Origin: a virus
Direction: 5' to 3' (one strand)
DNA: 64,000 nucleotides
IMG/VR virus record: IMGVR_UViG_3300042562_001598
Location: 215,149-279,148 of that record
The notes under the pieces were generated by a model. That model saw only the letters and a program-made list of their open reading frames with translations, was not told the DNA's origin and searched no databases. Position 1 is the first letter of the stretch; each line of letters begins with the position of its first letter. Position numbers and translations under genes: made by a program. Below, piece by piece: positions 45,502 through 53,277 of the stretch.

Positions 45502-46769
45502 TTAAACACTAAACACTTTTTCTACAACATGATTGTAAAAGTCTTTTCTGGCTTCAGTTACTTTTGTTAAGTCATAACGGTCTTTTACAGTTTCGTATAA
45601 TCTTTCACCCATATCGGTAATCAATCCAGGGTTTTCAACTAATTTTTTTATACTTTTTGACCAATCGCTATGGTTTCTTGTTTCCGGAACTAAGATAGCA
45701 TTTCCATCTGTAAAATTACCATTAGTTAAACAATGTTTCAAATCAATTGTGTAAGGACCGATTTCAGAAGCGATTAACGCTTTTTTGTAGAAGCCAGCTT
45801 CAATAACTTTCAATTGAGATTTCATTCTGTTAAAGATATGGTTTTTAATCGGTGCCAAAGATATGTCAAATTTTGAATAATTCATAGCATAACTTGTAAC
45901 TGGTTTTGTCCATACTCTTGAATAAGGTAATGTTTCATCAGTAACATAATTTGTGTCCTTAAAATTCAATAAGTGTTTCTTGTAATCGTCACCAACAATT
46001 TTATAATTATTTGTGAATAATTCCTCATATCTTGCCCACACCGTTTCGTGAGGTAAAATATCTCTTCTTTTTTCTTCACGAGTTTCAGGATTAATTTCCG
46101 TTACAGTTCCTCTTGTATCAAAACCACAAAGAACATATTGGATTTTATCGTTAATCTGTGAATTTTTGTTGACAAATCCTTCCAACAACATCAAATCGTG
46201 TAAGTGAGAACTTCCACCTAACCAACCAACTCTGATTCTATCAGATGGTAAAGTTTTTTCCTTGAACTGTGGTTCATTTGGGTTAATAGCATTTGGAAAT
46301 ACAATTACATTTTTATTAACCTTACGGATTTCATCAGCAAAAATTTCAGTAGTTGTTGTAACATAACTTGCTTCTCTCAAGTTAGCAACAATCTTTTCGT
46401 GGATTTTATGTTGAACAATAATTGAGTGAATTGGGTGTTCCTTAGTTGGTAACCAATAATCGTCAATATCAAATATAACCACAATACCCATTGATTTTAA
46501 TTGTCTAATCAATAAAGGTGTTGTTTCGTAAGTATTACCGATATTTCTATGAACATGGACGATTTGGTATTTTGACCAATAAGACATATCATTTATTCTC
46601 GGTTCATAGTCAATATCCACATGGAAGTCATCTGGATACATATTTTGTAACATTGTGTGAGGGTCAATAGAGCGAAATTTACCTAACCTACCCCTGAGCG
46701 GTCAGACGCGAGTACTAAAACTCTTATCTTTTCACGACCATTCAGGGGCTGAATTGTTGTTTGTTGCAT
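45502..46769 (-). CDS. GT-B glycosyltransferase, frame-broken near the N-terminus
   Basis: Reading from the ATG at 46769 gives MQQTTIQPLNGREKIRVLVL then ASDRSGVG, followed at once by TAG (46685-46683). Five bases on, the frame continues as GKFRSIDPHT into a 383-codon open frame whose first ATG is at 46653. Joined, this is a normal GT-B start (beta strand plus Gly-rich loop). The break is a tandem duplication of TAGGT (plus strand 46681-46690). The rest is intact (VVIFDIDDYW, IRVGWLGGSSHLHD, NRMKSQLKVIEAGFYKKALI). It is a fresh mutation, an assembly error or a bypass; see findings. Initiation at 46653 would lose the first strand of the fold. Confidence 0.75.
46681..46690 (-). repeat. 5-bp tandem duplication breaking the glycosyltransferase frame
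   Basis: ACCTAACCTA on the plus strand reads TAGGTTAGGT in gene sense. Removal of one copy restores an uninterrupted frame. A GGT codon lies on each side of the stop. Confidence 0.9.
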
Positions 46770-47655
46770 ACTTGTTTATTATTAGTATTAGTTTATCATT
46801 ATTAGACTTGAGTTCATTCTCCCAAATCACTTCTAAATTATAACCATAACTTTTGACTAAATCAAGTTTTTTTTTATCATAGTCCCACAACTCCCAAGCA
46901 TATTTATTTTTTTTAGCATTAAAATAATCTTTTGAATATTTGATTGGATTACAATGCCAATAATCTCCAAAGTATTCAATTATCAAATTGAGTGAAGGTA
47001 TATAGATATCACATATTTTACTATCAACTCTATAGGATTGTATTGCCTCTACCCCCATTTCAGTTAGTAATTCTATTATTTCTTTTTCTTTTTTTGAGGT
47101 TATACCCGAATTTAATTTTCCTTTTCTTTGATTTTGTTTCATAAGTTCAGACATTGTATCTCTATCCCAGATATTATTATCCCAATTAGACCTAGCAATA
47201 CCCCTACTCATTTGTCGGTATTTTTCTTGTTTCATGTGATTATCGTAACCAGTGTATTTATTAGTTCTACTCTCCGATATTTGTTTAATAGTACTTTCTT
47301 TATGTTTTTTACCGTAAAATGGGTTGTTCTCACCTAAATTACATTTACCCATACACTTTTTACAATTACTATTGTCTCGTAATTTATTAAAGTGATTTCT
47401 ACACGCAATAGTACTTTGTTTAGAATAAGTCTTAATTTCTTCCTTACACATTGGACATAATCTTGCAACATAAAAATTTTCCCCCTCTTTTACAATATCT
47501 AAAGATTTACATCTATCTCGTTGTCTCACTAAATTGTGTTTATGCAAAATAGCTAAAATAGTATGTTTTGGGACACCCGTCATTTTAGATATTATAATAC
47601 TTCCATTTCCCTTTTTATATTCAGATATGATTTTTTCTTCAATTTCTATATTCAT
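46732..47655 (-). CDS. EDxHD/VSR-like homing endonuclease with NUMOD3-like motif
   Basis: 307 residues. A helix-turn-helix-like N-terminus is followed by Cys-pair segments (CPMCKEE, CKKCMGKC), a NUMOD3-like NPFYGKKHKESTIKQISES, and a nuclease core KICDIYIPSLNLIIEYFGDY followed by WHCNP. The core matches that of the endonuclease behind the capsid gene. The last 12 codons are read over the start of the downstream glycosyltransferase in another frame (38-nt overlap). It has its own AT dyad. Its natural target is probably the intron-less glycosyltransferase start. Confidence 0.82.
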   Translation of the reverse strand: MNIEIEEKIISEYKKGNGSIIISKMTGVPKHTILAILHKHNLVRQRDRCKSLDIVKEGENFYVARLCPMCKEEIKTYSKQSTIACRNHFNKLRDNSNCKKCMGKCNLGENNPFYGKKHKESTIKQISESRTNKYTGYDNHMKQEKYRQMSRGIARSNWDNNIWDRDTMSELMKQNQRKGKLNSGITSKKEKEIIELLTEMGVEAIQSYRVDSKICDIYIPSLNLIIEYFGDYWHCNPIKYSKDYFNAKKNKYAWELWDYDKKKLDLVKSYGYNLEVIWENELKSNNDKLILIINKYATNNNSAPEWS

Positions 47656-47672
47656 AATATATGTTGTTTTAT

Positions 47673-47680
47673 TATAAATA
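47673..47680 (-). promoter_or_regulatory. AT dyad (late-promoter candidate) for the second homing endonuclease
   Basis: On the minus strand GGACTATTTATAATAAAAC lies 17 nt before the ATG at 47655. Confidence 0.5.
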
Positions 47681-47710
47681 GTCCGGTTCTATCAAAAGGA
47701 ACAATATTAT

Positions 47711-47749
47711 AAAATAAAAAACCCAACCTTAATTAAAAGATTGGGTTCT
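47711..47749 (-). terminator. Terminator after the 47768 gene
   Basis: An AACCCAA / TTGGGTT stem with a 14-nt loop is followed on the minus strand by a T-run. Confidence 0.75.
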
Positions 47750-47767
47750 TAAAAATAAAAAATATGT

Positions 47768-48373
47768 TTAAGCTATTTTTTTAATTTTTGTTACTTTCCC
47801 CTCAAAGATATGTTTTCCTACTTTGAAAGAAAAAACCTCATTTGATTTAGTTGTTGATTCGGTTAATAGACCATTTTCTGCTAAAACTTCCTCAATTGTT
47901 TCTCTAATCATTTTTTTCAACTCATTAGTAGATGGTGCTGAAGTTACTTGTTCTTGAACAGGTCTCTTAGTCGTTGTTGGAGTTATTTGGTCACCATTTG
48001 CGTTAACATTCATTAACCTAGCAGCTTTCTCAATTACATCATTTGATAATGTTGTTCCGCCACCCATACTTGTTGGTTGAGCTATAGGGTGTTCAATCAT
48101 TAATTGTTTAATAGCGTCAGGTAATTTAGATGACATAACTCTATCTCTAGTTAATGGTTGTTGTGTTGTTGGTGGAGTATATGTTGACGGAGCAACATTC
48201 TCCATTAAATCTTGTGGTAAGTTATAGGTTGCTGGAGGAGCATCATAAGTTGCTACATTAATACTTTCATTAATATTAGGGTTAGTAATACCATTTCTAC
48301 CCATAGTATTATGTTTATCCATAATTTGTTTGGATACCATTAATTTTTTGATTAAATCGTCTTCACTATTCAT
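47768..48373 (-). CDS. Hypothetical protein with L/I-x-E-rich C-terminus
   Basis: 201 residues, low-complexity Pro/Thr/Asn middle, unrecognised. The C-terminus has a helix (LKKMIRETIEEVLAENGLLT then ES) with several L/I-x-E sites, then a small ordered FSFKVGKHIFEGKVTKIKK. Similar helix-plus-site patterns occur in other small proteins here. Confidence 0.6.
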   Translation of the reverse strand: MNSEDDLIKKLMVSKQIMDKHNTMGRNGITNPNINESINVATYDAPPATYNLPQDLMENVAPSTYTPPTTQQPLTRDRVMSSKLPDAIKQLMIEHPIAQPTSMGGGTTLSNDVIEKAARLMNVNANGDQITPTTTKRPVQEQVTSAPSTNELKKMIRETIEEVLAENGLLTESTTKSNEVFSFKVGKHIFEGKVTKIKKIA

Positions 48374-48378
48374 TTTTA

Positions 48379-48759
48379 TTAAAATTTTGCGTTTATTATA
48401 ACTCTTGACATACTTTTATCTCCGTTTGGATTGTATAGAGGTCTTGGAGTATCAAAGTTTTCACCTGTTGGGTTGAACGATAATATTTTATCCACTCTAA
48501 AGATTCTCCATCCCGGTAAGGGTTGTTCTCCTTTATAACTAGTGTGTGAAGCACCTTCATCATCCCAAGCTCTAAGAACGGGATTTCCGGCTTTACTATA
48601 ACCAAAACATACGGGTTCTATATTACGAAGACCCTTACCTCCCGGTTCATCACCAGCATAATATATAACAACCTTGTCTTTTTGTTTGATAGCTTTAACG
48701 ACGGAGTCAATAGAAGCTATTTCAACAATAAGTGATTTAAAAGTGTTGTAAAGTTTCAT
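48379..48759 (-). CDS. Single WYL-like domain protein
   Basis: 126 residues. VVIYYAGDEPGGKGLRNIEP then CFGYSKAGNPVLRAWDDEGA then GWRIFRVDKILSF follows the WYL pattern (I-x-Y, R-x-I-x-P, long central strand, W-R-x-F-x-x-x-x-I). WYL domains usually bind nucleic acid or nucleotides in bacterial regulators. The leader MKLYNTFKSLIVEIAS has I-V-E at 11-13. No DNA-binding domain is attached. Confidence 0.65.
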   Translation of the reverse strand: MKLYNTFKSLIVEIASIDSVVKAIKQKDKVVIYYAGDEPGGKGLRNIEPVCFGYSKAGNPVLRAWDDEGASHTSYKGEQPLPGWRIFRVDKILSFNPTGENFDTPRPLYNPNGDKSMSRVIINAKF

Positions 48760-48772
48760 TTATAATAACTTA

Positions 48773-49066
48773 TTAAGCTGTTGGTTTAGTGTAAGGATTA
48801 GTATTTTTATATTCGTTAATAACTATTCCCGCTTTTCTTTCAATGATATCTTGTACAGCTCCGGCTGCTTGGTTATTTGTATCTAAAAATCCACCTGTTC
48901 CTTTACCTTGAGCATCACCATCACCTAAGGCGTCAGGATTAACCGCTGAATATTGGTTAGTAGTTTTATAATCGTTTTTAATGATAAGTTTTTTTCTTTC
49001 AGTCTCAGCAATTGAGGATAAGTCATTTTTTGGTTGTTCAAAGTCTATTGGTTCGTTAACTGGCAT
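48773..49066 (-). CDS. Small hypothetical virion-type protein
   Basis: 97 residues, Gly/Asn/Asp-rich in the middle (GDGDAQGKGTGGFLDTNNQA), unrecognised. The recurring YKTTNQY and YKNTNPY at the two ends are similar. Position among small structural genes suggests a virion role. Confidence 0.55.
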   Translation of the reverse strand: MPVNEPIDFEQPKNDLSSIAETERKKLIIKNDYKTTNQYSAVNPDALGDGDAQGKGTGGFLDTNNQAAGAVQDIIERKAGIVINEYKNTNPYTKPTA

Positions 49067-49068
49067 AA

Positions 49069-49539
49069 TTAAATAATTTTTTTAATCAAATCGTTTATTC
49101 TTTTCAGATTTTCATTTATTGCGGAATCTATTTCATTAACCGCGGAGTTATGGCTTTTGCTTGGCCTATTTAAATTTTCAATATTATCTTTTTGATGGGT
49201 ATCATTATATTGATTAGGTAATACCACAGATTTAATTTCTTTTCCTAAATCAATATCATTTCTTTTTGTTTCTAAAGTATTGTTAACCCAATTTTTCACA
49301 TATTCACCCCCATTTAAAATAAAGGTAAGGTCATTATTGGTTCCGTTGAAACTATCAAACCAATTTTTCATTCGTTTTAATTGTTGGTATGATACTTCTT
49401 TTGTATTTCTTAATTCTATATTTCTTTTGTAACCTTCAGTTGTTTTGTCGGCATTTTTTGCAACCTCAAAACATTTTTCTAAATAATTTAATACTTCTTG
49501 AGGTATTACAAAAGTTTTTCCATATAAATCACTATTCAT
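49069..49539 (-). CDS. Hypothetical protein
   Basis: 156 residues, unrecognised, helical. QQLKRMKNWFDSFNGTNNDL then TFILNGGEYVKNWVNNTLE is the ordered core. It overlaps the upstream gene by 8 nt. Confidence 0.6.
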   Translation of the reverse strand: MNSDLYGKTFVIPQEVLNYLEKCFEVAKNADKTTEGYKRNIELRNTKEVSYQQLKRMKNWFDSFNGTNNDLTFILNGGEYVKNWVNNTLETKRNDIDLGKEIKSVVLPNQYNDTHQKDNIENLNRPSKSHNSAVNEIDSAINENLKRINDLIKKII

Positions 49540-50374
49540 TTGATTTCAGGGTTTTAATTAATTGATTAACACTAATACCTTCTTTATCTGCTAATTTTTT
49601 AATAACTTGTAAATTTTTCATTAAAATTTTACTAACACTATTTTCTTTTGAAACAACATCTGATGTATCTTTAGATTTTTTGGTTACGATATCCTCAACC
49701 ATTTTCTTCATCATACTTTTTTGTTGTTCTTCAAGACTATCTTTTTCGGATAATCTTTGTTTTACGAAAGCACCTGGTTTTTTAGATTTGTCTAATTTTT
49801 CGGTTTTACCCATTTCATTAGCTCTTCCTTCAGGGTCTTCAACACCCATTTTTTCTAAAGTTTCAACGGTATCTTCATAATCCATATCTTTTGTTTCTTC
49901 ATAACCGAAGGCTTCAGAATAATCAACTTCAGACACAATATTTATTTTACCATTAACACTTTCTCCCCAATATACGCGATATCCTCTTGTAACAGGGTCG
50001 TTTGAAACTCTTGACATAGGAACAGTCTGGTCCATAGTTTTTTTAGGGTGAAGTTTACTGTTTAAAATTGGAATGTTAGACCCCAACATAGAACCGTCAC
50101 TATCCACTAATTCATCTAATTCACCATCACCGTTAATTTTATCAAAATGGTTTTTTAATTTAGCTTTTGTAATTTTCTTTTTTGATTTTAGGATATTTTC
50201 AATACTATTTTTAACTTTTTTTGTATCTTTTTTATCAAAATCAATCTTATCGTCATTTTTCCTTGATTCGGTTAAAGTTTCCGCAACTGAATAGTATAAC
50301 GATATTTTACTCTTACTTTCTTTTAAGAAAAAGTAAAGATTGTTACTAAAATATTCTGTATTAAATTCAATCAT
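49532..50374 (-). CDS. Hypothetical protein with processed-looking N-terminus
   Basis: 280 residues, unrecognised. The N-terminus MIEFNTEYFSNNLYFFLKES has L-K-E at 17-19 and L-T-E at 34-36. The middle has RGYRVYWGESVNGKINIVSE. The ATG at 50374 is used because the AT dyad at 50390-50397 lies upstream of it; the longer frame would start inside that site. Confidence 0.6.
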   Translation of the reverse strand: MIEFNTEYFSNNLYFFLKESKSKISLYYSVAETLTESRKNDDKIDFDKKDTKKVKNSIENILKSKKKITKAKLKNHFDKINGDGELDELVDSDGSMLGSNIPILNSKLHPKKTMDQTVPMSRVSNDPVTRGYRVYWGESVNGKINIVSEVDYSEAFGYEETKDMDYEDTVETLEKMGVEDPEGRANEMGKTEKLDKSKKPGAFVKQRLSEKDSLEEQQKSMMKKMVEDIVTKKSKDTSDVVSKENSVSKILMKNLQVIKKLADKEGISVNQLIKTLKSNE

Positions 50375-50389
50375 AATATCTTTTTTATA

Positions 50390-50397
50390 TATAAATA
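50390..50397 (-). promoter_or_regulatory. AT dyad (late-promoter candidate), leftward
   Basis: On the minus strand CCGACTATTTATATATAAAA lies 15 nt before the ATG at 50374 and contains the palindrome TTTATATATAAA. Confidence 0.55.
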
Positions 50398-50409
50398 GTC
50401 GGTTCAATA

Positions 50410-50417
50410 TATTTATT
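50410..50417 (+). promoter_or_regulatory. AT dyad (late-promoter candidate), rightward
   Basis: TATTTATTATTAAAAAG lies 12 nt before the GTG at 50430 and supports that start. With the opposite site 20 bp away it forms a divergent pair. Confidence 0.5.
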
Positions 50418-50429
50418 ATTAAAAAGATT

Positions 50430-52433
50430 GTGAATCAAAATATAAATCAATATAATAGTCAGAATTGGGGATTGAAATTTAGTTTGGATTATCCCGATAT
50501 GTCTTTGGTTTCTGACGAAAGAAACTATAATGAAGAAGTTGTTTTTTCACCTTATTTAATTGCCCAAACTTACGGTAATAGATTGCCGGTATATTTTGAT
50601 ATTAATAATATACTATCAGTTCAGAATCAAGTATTAAACTACAAACAATATAACAATAACAATATTTTTGTTTCTTTGAACTATTACAATCCGAATAATC
50701 TTGATTTAACTTGTTTCACCGCACAAACATCTTGTGATATTGGATTAACAGGAATAGATAACGGATTGGTTAGTGGTATGACGGGTCAGTCAATCACATT
50801 TACAAATGGTTTATTAAATAATTTACAGAAATTTGATAGATTATCTTTTGATAGACGATTAAAATTATTTCAAGTAACAGGACATACAAGTTCTAATGTT
50901 CGTTTTTCAGGGTTTAATAAAACGATATTATATGAAGTGGTTAGTAAAACTGGAACAACAGGTTCTTACCACGAATTATATGGTGGGTTTTATCAAGGGT
51001 TTTATGAATTATTTGGTTATGATTATGAAATTTTCCCTGAACGAATGAATAAAGGTTGGTCGGTTGAGATGTTATTGAAACCAAGATTAACTAACGAATA
51101 TTTTCCAACATCTGCTGAAACAACATTAAATGTTATATACCCCCAAAATAAGAACACCTTTTTCTATTTTGGAACAAGAGCTGAGAATAAGTTCTATCAT
51201 CACGCTGACGGGTCACCATCAGGTATTACAGGTTATACGAGAGTTACATCCGGATTAACGGGATTGGAGACTTGTGCTTGTTGTAATACTGGTGTTACCG
51301 ATAGTAGATGTCTTTTTGTTTATCCCCCAACATCACAAGATAATATTTACGATTACCATAAAAACTATGGTTGTTGTTCATGTGGTTCAACAATAATTAC
51401 GGGAAGTTCTTGTAATTGTTCTTGTCAGAGTCCTGATTATGGAACTTGTGGGTGGGAGTGTAAGTGGCATGGATGTGAATCCTCAATACAATCAACTTGT
51501 GAGACCGACCCATTATTTGACTCAATGTCAAATGCGTTATCTTTTAGATTATCGGGTGACCCTAAAAATCCGGCGATATGTGTTAAGATATTAACATTTA
51601 CTGGGGGATGTCAGACAACAGGGTTTTGTTCCTCAACGGGTATTACCTATACAACGGGTTATACAATAACTGAATATGTTACACCGACCATTTACCCTTA
51701 TTGTGAGGTAAAAAACCCTTCGTATTTGAACGAAGAACATTGGTTTCAAGTCAATGTAACCTGGGAGAGATATGATTACATACAGGACGCGTTATTGGGT
51801 TCTGAAGGTGGATTATGTGATATTACCACAACACCACATTTGGAATCTTTGGTAAATAATACCGTTGCGTTAATAACAACACCATATACCACTGAAGGGA
51901 ATGAAAGTGCTGCTAAAAAAGTAACATTAGTTAATTTAAACGAACAATGGTTATTAGAAAAAAAATATAGAAAAGGTAGATTAAAAATTTATGTAAACGG
52001 TAGGTTAATTCACACCGTTAATGATGTTGAGGAAATTATACCAAGAGCATTAAACACCGATAAGGAAAAACAAGTGGGTGTTCCATTTAACATCTCTTGG
52101 GGTGGAGGAACTCAAGGATTGAGAGAAAATTTAACCTTTTCATCAACAACCGGAACAACTTATATTCAAGACCCGGAATGTTTACCAAATAACGACTTGT
52201 CGGGGACAACATTAAGTGGAATATCAACCAATATTTTATTGGAACAAAATTTCGGTGGAACTTTTGAGGGGGGAATATCCCAATTCAGAATGTATGTAAC
52301 ACCATTATCGGCACCTGAAGTAAAACATAATTTTGACTTATTGAAGGATAACTTTTCAATGTTTAATCCAAATTGTCCTGATTGTGATACAACATTTTGT
52401 AAGGTGAATGACTTTGGTTATACCATTAATTAA
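50430..52433 (+). CDS. Large Cys-rich surface/adhesin-type protein with lectin-like domain
   Basis: About 667 residues from a GTG start (MNQNINQYNSQNWGLKFSLD). The longer frame reads through the divergent promoters and begins with junk-like hydrophobics. Segments KGWSVEMLLKPRL and RKGRLKIYVNGRLIHTVNDV resemble a laminin-G/concanavalin-like lectin fold, with a late FGGTFEGGISQFRMYVTPLS. A stretch near residues 280-355 has 14 Cys (NYGCCSCGSTIITGSSCNCS and neighbours), unusual for a phage. It starts the fibre block. A receptor-binding role is inferred. Confidence 0.65.
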   Translation: MNQNINQYNSQNWGLKFSLDYPDMSLVSDERNYNEEVVFSPYLIAQTYGNRLPVYFDINNILSVQNQVLNYKQYNNNNIFVSLNYYNPNNLDLTCFTAQTSCDIGLTGIDNGLVSGMTGQSITFTNGLLNNLQKFDRLSFDRRLKLFQVTGHTSSNVRFSGFNKTILYEVVSKTGTTGSYHELYGGFYQGFYELFGYDYEIFPERMNKGWSVEMLLKPRLTNEYFPTSAETTLNVIYPQNKNTFFYFGTRAENKFYHHADGSPSGITGYTRVTSGLTGLETCACCNTGVTDSRCLFVYPPTSQDNIYDYHKNYGCCSCGSTIITGSSCNCSCQSPDYGTCGWECKWHGCESSIQSTCETDPLFDSMSNALSFRLSGDPKNPAICVKILTFTGGCQTTGFCSSTGITYTTGYTITEYVTPTIYPYCEVKNPSYLNEEHWFQVNVTWERYDYIQDALLGSEGGLCDITTTPHLESLVNNTVALITTPYTTEGNESAAKKVTLVNLNEQWLLEKKYRKGRLKIYVNGRLIHTVNDVEEIIPRALNTDKEKQVGVPFNISWGGGTQGLRENLTFSSTTGTTYIQDPECLPNNDLSGTTLSGISTNILLEQNFGGTFEGGISQFRMYVTPLSAPEVKHNFDLLKDNFSMFNPNCPDCDTTFCKVNDFGYTIN

Positions 52434-52444
52434 AAAAATAAAAT

Positions 52445-53275
52445 ATGTCAACAATAACAATTCAGAGTATAAATTATAGTGGTGAGGTTGCGAATATATT
52501 ATTCAAACCTGAAAATGTTAATGTGGTTGTTAATTTAGGTAATCAAGTATTACCTTATGTTTTTAACCCATCAGGGTTAACACCACCATATGATGTTTAT
52601 GGTACTTACACAATATTGGTATTAGATTCGGATTGTCCGAACATATTAAATGTTCCAGCACCAAGTCCTACACCTACACCAACCCCAACACCTACTCCTA
52701 CACCTACACCGGTGTTGAAGGCATACTTGTTTATTGAACCAGTTAGTGGTGCAACAAATATTGGTCAATGGATGTTTAACTCCGGAAGTAATTTCTATGG
52801 TTTTACAAATAATAGTCAACCAACACAAAATCAAACTAATTTTAATGTTGATATGAACAAATATGTTGACTTTAGTGGTTGGACTAGTGGATTATTCCCA
52901 ACAATTATTCAACAAACAGTTCCACAAACAAGTGGAGGGGTTGATTCCTACAATAATCCTATCGTTGCTTATAACTTCCTAACAACTCAAATACCTCAAA
53001 ATTATGTGGGTGGTCAAGGTTGGTACACATGGATTATCCCAACATCACTTACAAATAATCAAAGACAAACGGCTATTGACTTGAACATTAATAATGTTCC
53101 TAATTTATTTACTGTAGTTGGAACTGAAGGGGTAATAAATAATTATACCTTCACCTATTCAGGAACGACAATTCCTGCGACAACTTATAAAGTATACACC
53201 ACATATCCAAATATTATATTCAAGATTTCCGATAGTAACAATATTTATATGAAAGGAAATACAATAGCACCATAA
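52445..53275 (+). CDS. Fibre-block protein with Thr-Pro repeat linker
   Basis: 276 residues. The N-terminal domain (about 70 residues) is followed by a TPTPTPTP-type linker (about 72-90). The beta-rich C-terminal part has WTSGLFPTIIQQTVPQTSGG and YNFLTTQIPQNYVGGQGWYT. Unrecognised. The linker suggests a flexible extended virion protein. Confidence 0.6.
   Translation: MSTITIQSINYSGEVANILFKPENVNVVVNLGNQVLPYVFNPSGLTPPYDVYGTYTILVLDSDCPNILNVPAPSPTPTPTPTPTPTPTPVLKAYLFIEPVSGATNIGQWMFNSGSNFYGFTNNSQPTQNQTNFNVDMNKYVDFSGWTSGLFPTIIQQTVPQTSGGVDSYNNPIVAYNFLTTQIPQNYVGGQGWYTWIIPTSLTNNQRQTAIDLNINNVPNLFTVVGTEGVINNYTFTYSGTTIPATTYKVYTTYPNIIFKISDSNNIYMKGNTIAP
52651..52712 (+). repeat. Thr-Pro dipeptide coding repeat
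   Basis: Near-perfect ACACCT/ACCCCA tandem hexamers encode about nine Thr-Pro units. Confidence 0.85.
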
Positions 53276-53277
53276 TT

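Noticed and set aside
46653-47700. Group I intron around the second homing endonuclease
   Set aside because: The glycosyltransferase begins complete at 46769; no upstream exon exists beyond the endonuclease gene, which has its own promoter and follows another gene's terminator.
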